A stretch of 64,000 bases of DNA, from the NCBI RefSeq assembly GCF_014192335.1, contig NZ_JACHXU010000008.1:124001-188000 (forward strand), given 5' to 3'. Positions 10,662-20,658 of the stretch are shown here, piece after piece (the stretch's first letter is position 1; each line of letters starts with the position of its first letter). The translations under genes and the position numbers were made by a program. The notes beneath the pieces are model-generated. The model was given only the letters and a program-made list of their open reading frames with translations, did no database searches and had not been told where the DNA came from. Source of the stretch: Aporhodopirellula rubra. GTDB taxonomy: Bacteria; Planctomycetota; Planctomycetia; Pirellulales; Pirellulaceae.

Positions 10662-11447
10662 ATGCGCGCACCGTAACCGCTCGTTGGATCTGATCTCGTC
10701 GTTCCAATTTTGAACTGGGAAATCGAAGGTTTCGCGTGACGCTCGATGCGTAGGAACGACATTCTTGTGTTGGCGCTTTGCGGTAAGTGTCTTCGCTCTA
10801 CCAAATCAAGTTGTCAGGTTCGGTGTTTATCGCAATTCCTTATAACACGCTTGGAGCTGTTAGGATTCCGATGATTCCGAGGGGCTGACACCCATTCCCG
10901 CGTTGCAGTTTGGAATGTTGGCTTGCTTGAGATTCGTCCGGGCGGGCGTTGATCTTGCAAAAGTACATTGCATCGGTGACTGATAGGATGGCCGGAGTTG
11001 CCAACGCATTTTTTTATTGGCAAGACAAAGGCGTTTCATCTCGAGCAAAAGCATTTCGCGCAGTGCTTCTCTTATCGTCGACCAAGGTGGACACACGTTT
11101 GTTAGGAGATGCTGCGGACGTCGTCAGGCGTCCTTTTCTGAGCATTGCGACTTCGGGGCACTTTGGAAGTACGAATAGGTTGGTTTCGTAACCGCTGCAG
11201 ACTCGTCGATATGACGGAACGCGTTAAGACTCAAGGTGTTTTTGAGCTAGAGCATTTTCACTTCTGTTGTGGCCACTGTCGTTGGACGGTGGAACATTTT
11301 TTGCCGAACGTAGCTACTTTTGAAAGCCTACGCTGTTTACGGAATAGCTCGAGGTAGCTCCTTCCCCCAAACTATGTTCGGCGAGGAGGAGCTCAGACGT
11401 TTAGAGATGCAAATTGGGAACTCGATTGGATTGGTATTGCAGCTTGC
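10662..11447. other. Gene-free stretch between the rRNA unit and putA
   Basis: Nearly 800 bases in which I see no gene, no tRNA, no inverted-repeat-bounded element and no array. The open frames here (up to about 80 codons) lack start signals and do not resemble proteins. It could be decayed sequence; nothing shows what it was. Confidence 0.6.
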
Positions 11448-14400
11448 TTAAACACTTTGTCGGCGGCCGAGATTGCCGTATCGGTGGTAATCATGGCTGA
11501 TGGATTGCTCGTTGAGGTATCGAAGGCATTCGATTCGAGCATCGGCTAGTACGGGTTCATCAATGATCGAGACGAAGTGGCGAGCACAGGCGTCCCGGAT
11601 TGCTTGATTTTCTAGCGGGGTGACACTTCTGAGTCGTGACACTCTCGATTCTTCGATGCGGGTCGATAGTTCCGTTTCAGTTTCTTCGAGAGGTTCGATG
11701 AGTCCCGGCAACCAATCCGCAATGGACTCGAGGAGGTCGCGATCAGTTTTGGGTAGCGTCGGATCGATTGAGAGTGTCATCTGCGCGGAAACAGCAGTGG
11801 CGGCAGCAATCGCGATAATGCTGCGTTCTCGCAAGCTGCTTAAATTTGTGTCTGAGGTCGATTCGATTCGCAGAGTCAAATCGGGGGCGATGCGGTATCG
11901 GCGTAGATTATCTTGGCCGACTAGGCGAAACGTATCGTGTTCGCCCGCGAATGTTTGGTTCATCGCATCGCGTCCGCTGTCGATTGCCGCGCGGATCAGG
12001 GATTTTTGTGATTCTGGGAGAGTCTGCGTATGCGGGCTACGTGTGAGCCAGTCGGTAAGCCGGTCCAGTGGCGGATGTTCGCTGTCATTCGATTGCATTG
12101 TGGGCGGCTGAGTTTCTTGATCCGACGATTCTTTGTCGGTGATTTTGCAGAGAGCAAGGACATAGTGTGGTCCTCCCGCCTTGAGTCCAGGTCCGTAGGC
12201 GCTCATTCCAACGCCACCGAAAGGTTGGCGAAGAACGATCGCGCCCGTAGTCGGGCGATTGATGTAAAGGTTGCCTGCCGGAATGGTTTCGCGCCACAGT
12301 TCCACTTCGCGATTGTCCAGTGATTCGAGTCCGCTGGTTAATCCGTAGCCGGTGGATTGAACAATATTGATCGCTTCTTCGAGTCGGCCGTATTTCATGA
12401 CGCTAAGAACAGGGCCGAACAGTTCCGTCGTATGCGAAAAGCTGCCTGGTTTTACGTTCCATTTCACGCCGGGGCGGTATAACGTCGGGTTGCCGTCGAC
12501 ATGTTCGGGCATGACGAGCCACGATTCATCGTCGTCTAGTTCTCGTAGCCCTCGCGTGAGTTCATCATTTGGGGGAGAAACGAGTGGGGTCACCATGGTG
12601 TGTAGATCCCAAGCGGATCCGACGTGGAGACTTCGAACCGCATCGGCAAGGTTTTTTCGGAACGATTCGTCGTTGAATACTTCGTCTTCCAATAGCAACA
12701 ACGATGTTGCACTGCATTTTTGGCCGCTGTGTCCGAATGCAGAATAGAGAACGTGCTTGATTGCCAAGTCACGATCGGCCATCGCAGTGACGATCGTCGC
12801 GTTTTTTCCACCTGTTTCGGCGAGAAGATGCAGGTCGGGACGAACCTTCAGCATTCTTTTTGCGGTTTCGGTGCCACCGGTGAGGATGACGGTGTCAATT
12901 TCGTGATTGACCACGAGTGATTCTTCGGCGACATGGTCCGGGCAGGGAGCGAATTGCAATGCTTTGACCGGCACGCCTGCTTCCCAGAATGCTTGGCAAA
13001 GCAAGTATGCCGGCAGAACCGTTTCGGCAGAGGGTTTTAGGACGACGCTATTGCCGGCGGCGAGTGCGGCTGCGATTCCTCCGCACGCGATTGCCAGCGG
13101 GAAGTTCCATGGGGTGATGACGGCGACGATGCCTCGTGGCTGCACATCGATTTGGGGGCGATCGACCCAATCCAGCATCGAGAGGGGATAGAATTCGCAG
13201 AAATCGATCGCTTCGCTGACTTCCGGATCAGCTTGGGCGACGGTTTTTCCGGCATCGGCGACCATCGCTCCGATCAGATCACCTCGCCGCTCGCGAAGCA
13301 GTTGAGCGACGTTTCGCAGAATTTCGTGACGGGATTTTGGTGATTTGTCTTGCCATTCGCACCAATCGTAGACCGAATGAATCGCCTGATTTAGCTGTGT
13401 CGACGAGGCTTGCTGTACGCGGCAGACGAGTTTTTCAGGTCGCGAGATGTCGTAAGACGGTAGCCATGGATTTGATTCCGGATTATCCGAAGCCGAGTCG
13501 ATTGCGAGAACGGGTTGAATCTCGAATGCGTTCTCATCGCAGCGAGTTTTCCACTTTTCAAGGATTCCGGAAGCCCATTTTGCGTTGTGAGGGAGCGACC
13601 AATCGGTGTCGGGCTCGCACTTAAAGTCGCTCCAATGTTCTGCGGCGGGCGGTTGGGCGGGCGGCTTTGTTCGATCTTGGGTGTTTCTCGGTTCATTCGA
13701 TACCGATTCCATCATTTCCAGGGACGCGGCGAAGCCTTCGGCGAGTTCATCAAAGGTTTCCGAGTCGGCTTGGAGCGAATACGAGTGTCGCAGGAAGTTC
13801 TCTGGGCCGGTGTTTTCGTCGAGCCGCCGGATGAGATATCCGATCGCGTTGAGAAAATCGACACGCTTGCACGCGGGTGCGTACAGCAGCATGGGCACAT
13901 CGCGGTTGGTGATCGCCCGGCGTTGGTGGTTCGCCATTCCTTCGAGCATTTCGAATTGGACGTTTTCCGAGCAGCCTGCCTCGGTGCACCAATTCATTGC
14001 CAAAGCAACATCGAAAAGATTGTGGGAAGCGACCCCCACACGCACAATTCCTTCGGTAGCCGCGTCGATCAGGGCACGCAGCATTTTCTTGTAGTTGGCG
14101 TCGGTTTCCATTTTGGAGACGTAAGGCGCCATCGGCCATCCAGAAACGCTCGCGTGCACGCGTTCCATTTCCCAGTTGGCACCTTTAACGAGGCGCATCG
14201 TGATCGCCCGGCCTCCATTTTCGACGCGTTTTCTCGACCAGGCGATGAGGTCCTGCATCACTCCGAAAGAATCTGGAACGTATGCTTGAAGAGCGATTCC
14301 CGCGGCGGTTTGTTCGAGCCCTTTGCGATCGAGTGTTCTTTTCATGACATCCGCGGTGAGGTGGAGATCTTTGTACTCCTCCATATCGAGATAAATGAAC

Positions 14401-15059
14401 TTCGCCGGCGAATGATGATTCGCGTTTCGATAGAGCGACTCGAGGCGATCGGAAACGATACTAATCGTGTGTTCGTATGCGAGCGACGAGACCTGGCTGT
14501 AGAGTGTCGTGAGTTTGACCGAAAGACAGCGGATCTCTGGTAGACGCAGCAGGTGAATGTAGGACTGCAAACGACTTCGGGCATCGTCTTCACCGAGCAA
14601 CGCTTCGCCCAGCAGGTTGACGTTCATTGAGACGCCGGTTTCTTGTCGTTGGCGAAGGTGTTTGACCAACAGTTCTGGTTCGGCGGGCAGAATGACGTTG
14701 GCAGTTTCCTGCCGCATTTTGTCTTTGACCAACGGGACAGCGACGCCGGGAAGGTATTCGCCGAACGATTGAAAACCGCGAAGCATGGCCTGTTCGACGG
14801 GACTGAAAAAGCGTGGGATGCCCTGCACGTCGAGCAGGAAGGAAAGTTGATCGGCCACTCGCGCCGGCGTGTTGGTGCGGAATGCTTGGTCAGTCATTTC
14901 AACCAGAGTCGCCTTATCTGCATCATGGGCGATCATCCGATTGAGTTCCGCTTGCTGTCGGCGCTCTTGTGGTGTTTGTAGTTTTTGAGCCGCGATCAGT
15001 AGATCTTTCGCCAGTGCGATTGCCTGTGTTGCGTCGTCGTGTTGGGGAGTTTGATTCAT
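11448..15059 (-). CDS. putA: Bifunctional proline dehydrogenase / glutamate-semialdehyde dehydrogenase
   Basis: About 1,203 residues; oxidises proline to glutamate in two steps. The N-terminal half is the FAD-dependent proline dehydrogenase barrel, with the motifs YLDMEEYKDLHLT, RLVKGANWEMER (substrate and FAD contacts) and the end-of-barrel region YLIRRLDENTGPENFL. The second half is the NAD-dependent P5C dehydrogenase (ALDH) with TPWNFPLA, ETGGKNA and catalytic cysteine in GHSGQKCSA. An extra C-terminal domain of about 200 residues follows, as in long PutA proteins. No DNA-binding N-terminal RHH is seen, so it should not be an autorepressor. The ATG at 15059 is preferred over 15209, because the longer form would overlap the divergent gene at 15200 and its promoter. 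Confidence 0.95.
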   Translation of the reverse strand: MNQTPQHDDATQAIALAKDLLIAAQKLQTPQERRQQAELNRMIAHDADKATLVEMTDQAFRTNTPARVADQLSFLLDVQGIPRFFSPVEQAMLRGFQSFGEYLPGVAVPLVKDKMRQETANVILPAEPELLVKHLRQRQETGVSMNVNLLGEALLGEDDARSRLQSYIHLLRLPEIRCLSVKLTTLYSQVSSLAYEHTISIVSDRLESLYRNANHHSPAKFIYLDMEEYKDLHLTADVMKRTLDRKGLEQTAAGIALQAYVPDSFGVMQDLIAWSRKRVENGGRAITMRLVKGANWEMERVHASVSGWPMAPYVSKMETDANYKKMLRALIDAATEGIVRVGVASHNLFDVALAMNWCTEAGCSENVQFEMLEGMANHQRRAITNRDVPMLLYAPACKRVDFLNAIGYLIRRLDENTGPENFLRHSYSLQADSETFDELAEGFAASLEMMESVSNEPRNTQDRTKPPAQPPAAEHWSDFKCEPDTDWSLPHNAKWASGILEKWKTRCDENAFEIQPVLAIDSASDNPESNPWLPSYDISRPEKLVCRVQQASSTQLNQAIHSVYDWCEWQDKSPKSRHEILRNVAQLLRERRGDLIGAMVADAGKTVAQADPEVSEAIDFCEFYPLSMLDWVDRPQIDVQPRGIVAVITPWNFPLAIACGGIAAALAAGNSVVLKPSAETVLPAYLLCQAFWEAGVPVKALQFAPCPDHVAEESLVVNHEIDTVILTGGTETAKRMLKVRPDLHLLAETGGKNATIVTAMADRDLAIKHVLYSAFGHSGQKCSATSLLLLEDEVFNDESFRKNLADAVRSLHVGSAWDLHTMVTPLVSPPNDELTRGLRELDDDESWLVMPEHVDGNPTLYRPGVKWNVKPGSFSHTTELFGPVLSVMKYGRLEEAINIVQSTGYGLTSGLESLDNREVELWRETIPAGNLYINRPTTGAIVLRQPFGGVGMSAYGPGLKAGGPHYVLALCKITDKESSDQETQPPTMQSNDSEHPPLDRLTDWLTRSPHTQTLPESQKSLIRAAIDSGRDAMNQTFAGEHDTFRLVGQDNLRRYRIAPDLTLRIESTSDTNLSSLRERSIIAIAAATAVSAQMTLSIDPTLPKTDRDLLESIADWLPGLIEPLEETETELSTRIEESRVSRLRSVTPLENQAIRDACARHFVSIIDEPVLADARIECLRYLNEQSISHDYHRYGNLGRRQSV

Positions 15060-15130
15060 GACACCATTGGAGCCGGTTAGTGGTGGACTGGCAAACAGGC
15101 AGCAGGATGCTGCCATCTCGGTACGAATGT

Positions 15131-15139
15131 TGCTATAAT
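15131..15139 (+). promoter_or_regulatory. Extended -10 promoter for the gene at 15200
   Basis: TGCTATAAT, a perfect extended -10 element (TGn plus TATAAT). No good -35 is visible, which is usual for this type. The transcript would begin near 15146, leaving about 54 bases of leader. Its place in the divergent gap supports the shorter putA start. Confidence 0.65.
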
Positions 15140-15199
15140 CGACGGTCCGCTGGAGGGGTGTGACGTAGCATCCCGTTTCGTCCTCCGTGGATCTAAAAG

Positions 15200-15688
15200 A
15201 TGAAAACATCTGTGATTAACCCGCATCAGTCGGGTGCAGTCTTTGGTTTCTCACCATCTTCTGTCGCTGTGAACCCGCCTGAATCGGCAGTCGTCACATT
15301 GGCAACTTCGTCGCCCATGCCCAGCACGCAGTGCGAGGAAATGGCTCACATGCGACGTCGTTTATTTCGCACCCTCGAGCATCCAGATCGCTGTATGATC
15401 GCGATCGATTGTGGTGCGGTTTCTATAGATCAAATCAAACAAATCACGGATCATTTCTTCGATGACGAGGCTCATCGAGAGAATCACAATTTGGTGTTGG
15501 CGATTCCGACCGACGACGCGTTCGCCCGTTCACCTGCGTTCGATTTGGTGCAATCGATCAAGCAGTCTGCGTTCGAAAATCATCACGACGGGAAGGTAAG
15601 TTGGTTGCTGATCCACCAACGTGAAACCGAATTGGACGCTCTTGCGAATCTCGTTCGGCAACAAGGTGGTCAGTGGTACGGCGAGTGA
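15200..15688 (+). CDS. Conserved-looking hypothetical protein
   Basis: 162 residues, cytosolic by appearance (no leader, no membrane segment). The first 45 residues are low complexity; from about MRRRLFRTLEHPDRCMIAID the rest alternates strands and helices like a small alpha/beta domain. I do not recognise a family. It is divergent from putA and has a good extended -10 promoter. The next gene, a thioesterase, begins 128 bp downstream on the same strand, so co-transcription is possible. Confidence 0.65.
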   Translation: MKTSVINPHQSGAVFGFSPSSVAVNPPESAVVTLATSSPMPSTQCEEMAHMRRRLFRTLEHPDRCMIAIDCGAVSIDQIKQITDHFFDDEAHRENHNLVLAIPTDDAFARSPAFDLVQSIKQSAFENHHDGKVSWLLIHQRETELDALANLVRQQGGQWYGE

Positions 15689-15816
15689 GTCGCGCCCACG
15701 AGAATCTTTCTGCCGGTTTCGCTCACTCGCAATTTGCGTCCGTGGAAGTAAAACCGGCGTGCTGTTATTCTGCCGCGAAATAGAAATTCGATCGGTAGAT
15801 GAGGACGCGAGACAAA

Positions 15817-16206
15817 ATGTCCGACAGCAATGAGCAGACCATCGCCCTGCGGGTGCGTTATGACGAATGTGACCCGATGGGGTTTGTTCATCATTCGAAC
15901 TACCTACGTTATTTCGAGATCGGTCGGACTGAGTTTCTTCGCTCATCAGGTGGCCGATACCGAGATGTTGAGGCGGCGGGCTTGTTTGTCGTCGTCATTC
16001 ATATCGACTGTCGGTATCGGGCATCGGCGAAATATGATGATGAAATTCAGGTGACAACGCGGGTCGCCAAGGTGACCGCAGCGAAAATCATTCACGAATA
16101 CGAAATCCGTCGTGACGGTCAACTTTTGGTGGAAGCGACCGTGACTCTCGCGGTGATTGATAGTGACGGACGCCTGCAGCGTGTTCCAGAATCATTGATA
16201 CAATGA
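15817..16206 (+). CDS. YbgC/FadM-type acyl-CoA thioesterase
   Basis: 129 residues with a single hot-dog fold. The family signature YDECDPMGFVHHSNYLRYFE includes the catalytic aspartate region (ECDPMG) and the long helix; later IDCRYRASAKYDDEIQV is also typical of 4-hydroxybenzoyl-CoA/YbgC thioesterases. It would hydrolyse acyl-CoA in the cytosol; the natural substrate cannot be told. An alternative ATG at 15799 adds six residues; the one at 15817 has GAGG about 12 bases upstream and begins closer to the domain. Its neighbour is rsmH, 144 bp downstream; no functional link is evident. Confidence 0.88.
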   Translation: MSDSNEQTIALRVRYDECDPMGFVHHSNYLRYFEIGRTEFLRSSGGRYRDVEAAGLFVVVIHIDCRYRASAKYDDEIQVTTRVAKVTAAKIIHEYEIRRDGQLLVEATVTLAVIDSDGRLQRVPESLIQ

Positions 16207-16350
16207 TCGGTCCGCAATTCCTGACGTACTCACTCTCGAAGCCTCGTTTATGACTATACCGACGCGACTGATGTCGCCTCCGCTGACGTTTGATTCCGTT
16301 TCGACCACAAACGATCGTGTGATTCTTTTTGCGATCGGAACCGTTTAATC

Positions 16351-17265
16351 GTGGCTACTGAACATGTTTCTGTGATGCCCGATGAAATCGTTCGTTGGAT
16401 AGGCGAGGCAAGCCCGCGAACGATTGTCGATGGCACGTACGGTGGCGGCGGTCACACTCGATTGTTACGAGACATTCTTCCCGCGGAGACCGATTCGAAC
16501 GGATTGAATCCGTTGATTATCGGAATGGACCGAGATCCAGCGGTGATTCGTCGGGATGATGTGCCAGAGGGGCCGGGCAGCGATCCGCGGATTGAGTTGT
16601 TCCTGGGCAGTTACGAAAAGGCACCGGCGGCGTTAGCTCACTGCGAACGGACTCATGCCGACGCGTTGGTGCTCGATCTCGGGTTGTCGAGTGATCAGCT
16701 TGCCGACCGCGAACGTGGATTCAGCTTCACGTTGCCGGACGCGGAACTCGACCTGCGGTTTGATCCAGAGTCGGATTTGCCCGCGCATCAGTGGCTCGCC
16801 TTTCATGGCGAAAAAGACATCGCCGATGCCATCTATCAGTTCGGCGAAGAGAGATTCAGTCGCCGAATCGCACGACAAATTTGTTTGCGAGCGAAGGAGC
16901 GATCGCCGGTCAAAACGGTCGGCGACCTCGTCGATATTTGTCGTCGGTGTGTGCCACGATCGAAGAACCACGACATCCACCCCGCGACTCGCACGTTTCA
17001 GGCATTGCGGATCGCCGTAAATGATGAGTTAGGGATTCTGCAGCGAACGTTGGCGTCGGCGGCGGATTGGATCGCGCCGGGCGGTCGGATTGCCGCGATC
17101 AGTTTTCACTCACTCGAGGACCGAATCGTTAAGAATGCCTTCCGTGACGACGACCGTTGGGAGATCCTCACGAAAAAGCCGCTGCGTCCCACTGATGAGG
17201 AAGTCCAATCAAACCCACGAAGCCGCAGCGCCAAACTTCGGGTGGCAGCGCGAAAGCCTGATTAG
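16351..17265 (+). CDS. rsmH: 16S rRNA (cytosine(1402)-N4)-methyltransferase RsmH
   Basis: 304 residues, GTG start (giving the N-terminus ATEHVSVMPDEIV). It methylates N4 of C1402 in the 16S decoding centre using SAM. Visible motifs: HVSVMPDEIV, the SAM loop DGTYGGGGHTRLLR, DLGLSSDQL with RGFSF, FGEERFSRRIA, RTFQALRIAVNDEL and the C-terminal SFHSLEDRIVKNAFR, in the family order. Length is typical (about 310). In most bacteria it lies in the dcw cluster (mraZ-rsmH-ftsL-ftsI); here it is followed by a convergent lipoprotein gene, in keeping with planctomycetes lacking the usual divisome. Confidence 0.96.
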   Translation: MATEHVSVMPDEIVRWIGEASPRTIVDGTYGGGGHTRLLRDILPAETDSNGLNPLIIGMDRDPAVIRRDDVPEGPGSDPRIELFLGSYEKAPAALAHCERTHADALVLDLGLSSDQLADRERGFSFTLPDAELDLRFDPESDLPAHQWLAFHGEKDIADAIYQFGEERFSRRIARQICLRAKERSPVKTVGDLVDICRRCVPRSKNHDIHPATRTFQALRIAVNDELGILQRTLASAADWIAPGGRIAAISFHSLEDRIVKNAFRDDDRWEILTKKPLRPTDEEVQSNPRSRSAKLRVAARKPD

Positions 17266-17279
17266 TTTGAAGCGTTGGA

Positions 17280-18320
17280 CTAATCGTTTTGCGTGGCCAT
17301 CGTTTCATCGCGATGCGTCACTCGCCATCCGCCCGGAGGATCGGGGAGGCCAAACGCTTCGTGGTAGTCGCGTTGTTGGAGTTCGAGCCAAACGAGCGTT
17401 TCTTTTGCGAGCGTTCGATTCACGGGAGAGAAAGCCGACAACTGGATTGCTCTCGTGATGCGTTGTTTCGCTTCCGGAAAATCTTGGCGAGCGGCCGCGG
17501 CAATGGACGCATTGATCCATGCACCGACTTGGCCGGGATGACTTTCTAATGCCTGGACCCAAATTTCTTCTGCGGCGGGCCAGTTGCCATGTTGGGCGAA
17601 CACGTTTCCTTCTCTGACGGCTTTACTTCCGAGTGCGTAACGAGGTTCGGCGAGAGTCACGGTTTTTCGGATCACCGATTGGTTAAGCAAGCCGAGTGTT
17701 TTGCGGACCATCGCTTTTTGCAATCGGACGTGTGGTTCACTGATTGCCATCAGGTCGGGATACGCGAGCGAGATTTGTTGTTGGTTGACGGAAATTGGCA
17801 TTCCCTCGGTCGGGCAATCGGCATCGAGTCCCACCAATTTCCACACCACACTGAGTCTTTCTTCGGAGCGTGGATTGCCGGTTGCATGCATGATTTCGCC
17901 ACGCATCAGATAGCGTAGGCCGGACCGACGGGCTGCGGCGGCGATCGCCAGGTCGCTCGGTTCGTTTTCGACAGCGGAGACTAACCGGATGGTCGATTCA
18001 TCGGGCAGTTGGTCTGGCAATAGAAACGTGACTGATGTGCTGCTCCCTGTGGCGGAGCTGCTTTGTCCCTCATTTGGACGGGTGATTTGGAGCAATTCTT
18101 GACGAAGTCCCTCGGCCGTTTTCTGCGGTCCGGCGATTTCCATCAGAACAATCGACTCGCCGGAAACGGACGCGAGTTGAGGCGGTTGCCAGAGGCTAAT
18201 CGGGGCAGTGGTTTGGCAGCCTAGCAAGAGGCTGGCCAAGAACGTCGCCAAGAGAGGGCTCGCAATTCGACTAATTCGGGCGTTTTGACGGCCGAGTCGA
18301 TGGAATCCGCGGCAACACAT
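17280..18320 (-). CDS. Lipoprotein with C-terminal TPR-like region
   Basis: About 346 residues from the ATG at 18320. A hydrophobic leader ends in the lipobox LLLGC (Cys35), so it should be processed by signal peptidase II and anchored to a membrane. The middle (about 60-240) is alpha/beta, with no recognised family. Residues about 245-330 contain two to three helix pairs of TPR type (GNWPAAEEIWVQALESHPG; DFPEAKQRITRAIQL). The longer frame from 18407 adds a basic segment before the leader and would reach further into the space shared with the divergent kinase gene, so it is less likely. Role unknown; perhaps an assembly or scaffold lipoprotein. Confidence 0.75.
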   Translation of the reverse strand: MCCRGFHRLGRQNARISRIASPLLATFLASLLLGCQTTAPISLWQPPQLASVSGESIVLMEIAGPQKTAEGLRQELLQITRPNEGQSSSATGSSTSVTFLLPDQLPDESTIRLVSAVENEPSDLAIAAAARRSGLRYLMRGEIMHATGNPRSEERLSVVWKLVGLDADCPTEGMPISVNQQQISLAYPDLMAISEPHVRLQKAMVRKTLGLLNQSVIRKTVTLAEPRYALGSKAVREGNVFAQHGNWPAAEEIWVQALESHPGQVGAWINASIAAAARQDFPEAKQRITRAIQLSAFSPVNRTLAKETLVWLELQQRDYHEAFGLPDPPGGWRVTHRDETMATQND

Positions 18321-18487
18321 GGGCAGGATTGATGATTTCGAGCGATGACGCTGGCAAGGTCGATACAGAAAAGTCCGACGGTAGTCAAACATATGCTTCG
18401 ATGACAAGCTATCTTGGGTGCCGAACGGCGATAATTCGTGGTGCCGGCCATTTTTTTGTGCGTGAAACTCTTAGGAACCATCCCATC

Positions 18488-20416
18488 ATGGCCTCGTTGT
18501 TTGTCATTCGAGGGCGTGACCAAGGCAAACACTTTCAGGTTGCCGCGCCGGTCACCCGGTTGGGCCGCGATTCGACCAACGACATTCAACTGCTCGACAA
18601 CGAGGCCTCTCGAGGGCACGCTGAAATTCGGTGCGATCCCACGGTGGGACGTTTCGAGTTGATTGATTTGGGCAGTAGTAACGGAACCTACGTCAATAGC
18701 GACCGTGTCGAACGCCGAGAATTAGTCAGTGGCGATCGAATCGAAATCGGCGGAACGCTGCTCATCTTTACTGGTGGTGGAAATGTTGCCGCGATGGACG
18801 CGGCCCACGGCGTCGACATTGTTCGCCAAGTGCGGGCCGGCGACGCCAGCCGGATCGTCTCGTCGTTTTCTCGAGGGGGCGTATCGCGAGGGCGAAACGC
18901 TGACGTTTCCGAGATCGCTGCCCTCAGCAAACTTTCGGGCAAACAGGTACGTTCAAAATCGGACCGACCTAAGACTTCCGATTCATCCTCTGTCGCTTCG
19001 GCCAAAAGTCCGGCCGTCGCCGAGAAGCGAAACACGACCGGGGCGGCACCGATCGCCGATTCGCAGAGCGCGATCGAGGTTCCCGACGAGTCGGCGTCTT
19101 CGGTCATCCAATCGCTGCCAGATTCATCGAAGAACTTTCTCGATACAGATCAATCACTCGAAGTCATGTATTTGACGGCTCTTGCCGTGGGACGTACCGA
19201 TGACTTGAACGAGGTCCTCGATCGAGTCTTGAAGTTGATCTTCGACTGGGTGGAAGCGGATCGTGGATGCGTGATGTTGCGTGATCCCGAAACGAAACGA
19301 CTGACGCCAGCGGCACGGTGCGATCGCGAGCAAAGTCGAATGTCGAAGTCCAAATCGGATAAGCCGAGCAAGCCACCGGGACGGATTACGATCAGTCACA
19401 CCATTCTCGACTACGTTCTCCACCATAAAGAGGGTGTCCGGACGAGTGATGCGGTCGACGATGAGCGTTTTGATAGTGCGGCATCGATTGTGCAAGGCGG
19501 CGTTCGAGAAGCCTTGTGTGTTCCGCTGCAGGGCCGTTACGACGTGGTCGGCGCGCTGTACGTTGACACGTACACACCTCCGGGAGAATGGCTTCAGAAA
19601 AAAGGGGCCACCCGTTTTCATGATGAGCATCTCAAGCTGATTACCGCGATCGGGCACCAAGCCGCACTGGCGATTGAAGACACGTTTTATTATTCCGCGT
19701 TGTTGCAAGGTGAACGTCTCGCGGCGATGGGACAAACGATCGCCACGCTGTCTCATCACATCAAGAATATTTTGCAGGGCGTGCGTGGTGGCAGCTATTT
19801 GATTGAATCGGGTCTCGCGAAAGATGACACGGAGGCGATCCGTCGTGGATGGGCGATCGTTGATCGGAATCAAGAACGGATCAGTAACCTTGTACTCGAC
19901 ATGCTCACCTTTTCAAAAGAGCGTGAACCGCAGCGTATCGATGCGGATCTGAATGCAACCATTCATGATGTTATTGAGTTGATGCAGAACCGCGCGGATG
20001 AATCGAACATTCGTCTCGTTTGTGATTTGGATGACGATTTGCCGATTGCGAGTTTTGATCCTGATGCGATTCATCGCGCCCTGCTGAATTTGATCACCAA
20101 CGCGATCGATGCGGCGGAATCAAGTGTCCGGCTCAGCAGTCGTTTTGATGCTGCGGTCGGATGGATCGTTGACGTCGAGGACGATGGCGAAGGGGTCGAT
20201 GAAGATGAACGCGAACAGATCTTTTCGCTTTTCGAATCGAAAAAAGGTGCCCGTGGAACTGGGCTCGGTCTTCCGGTGACGGCGAAGATTATGCAGGAAC
20301 ACGGTGGAAGTATCGAAGTGCAAAATGCGGATGGTGGCGGTGCGAGATTCCGTATGGTTCTGCCGACGGTAGGCACCGACATCAGCGGTGAGAGCGGACT
20401 CGATACTCAAATTTGA
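18488..20416 (+). CDS. FHA-GAF sensor histidine kinase
   Basis: About 642 residues. An FHA domain at residues 1-95 (LGRDSTNDIQLLD, SRGHAEI, LGSSNGTYVN) should bind phosphothreonine. A disordered Ser/Ala linker follows (about 110-215). A GAF domain covers about 225-400. A histidine kinase core follows with the H-box ATLSHHIKNILQG, an N-box (NLITNAIDAA), DDGEGV and the G-box RGTGLGLPVTAKIMQEHGG. It should autophosphorylate and pass phosphate to a response regulator that is not in this window. The ATG at 18488 places the FHA domain at the N-terminus and has AGGA about 11 bases upstream; a start at 18329 would add an unrelated 53 residues. A cyclic-nucleotide-binding protein follows. Confidence 0.9.
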   Translation: MASLFVIRGRDQGKHFQVAAPVTRLGRDSTNDIQLLDNEASRGHAEIRCDPTVGRFELIDLGSSNGTYVNSDRVERRELVSGDRIEIGGTLLIFTGGGNVAAMDAAHGVDIVRQVRAGDASRIVSSFSRGGVSRGRNADVSEIAALSKLSGKQVRSKSDRPKTSDSSSVASAKSPAVAEKRNTTGAAPIADSQSAIEVPDESASSVIQSLPDSSKNFLDTDQSLEVMYLTALAVGRTDDLNEVLDRVLKLIFDWVEADRGCVMLRDPETKRLTPAARCDREQSRMSKSKSDKPSKPPGRITISHTILDYVLHHKEGVRTSDAVDDERFDSAASIVQGGVREALCVPLQGRYDVVGALYVDTYTPPGEWLQKKGATRFHDEHLKLITAIGHQAALAIEDTFYYSALLQGERLAAMGQTIATLSHHIKNILQGVRGGSYLIESGLAKDDTEAIRRGWAIVDRNQERISNLVLDMLTFSKEREPQRIDADLNATIHDVIELMQNRADESNIRLVCDLDDDLPIASFDPDAIHRALLNLITNAIDAAESSVRLSSRFDAAVGWIVDVEDDGEGVDEDEREQIFSLFESKKGARGTGLGLPVTAKIMQEHGGSIEVQNADGGGARFRMVLPTVGTDISGESGLDTQI

Positions 20417-20600
20417 GTCGTCGGGGACGAACACCTAACGGTGTGATCGCTCGACGACGTTGATCGAATACCGAGATTGAGTCGATTCTTTTGGAGCAGG
20501 CTCGCCGCGCGGTGACGGCGGACTAAAAGCGTCAAAATTGTCGCGTTCTCTCGGAGCAGACGGTAAAATGACTGGATTGAGCGAGTGGTCCGAACTCGGG

Positions 20601-20609
20601 TGGTATAAC
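20601..20609 (+). promoter_or_regulatory. Extended -10 promoter for the cNMP-binding gene
   Basis: TGGTATAAC: TGn plus TATAAC (5 of 6). A TTGAGC lies upstream at 20577 but with a 21-bp spacer, too long for a normal -35. Transcription would begin near 20616, about 43 bases before the start at 20659. Confidence 0.45.
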
Positions 20610-20658
20610 TCACGACACCCGTTGTCGTACGAATCGGCCATCGTCTTCGCTGATCTTA

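Noticed and set aside
13515-14543. 342-codon open frame on the plus strand inside putA
   Set aside because: It is antisense to the well-supported proline dehydrogenase/ALDH gene, has no leader or family motif, and its sequence reads as the shadow of the putA codons.
19154-19873. 239-codon open frame on the minus strand
   Set aside because: Antisense to the FHA-GAF kinase; no start signal or family likeness.
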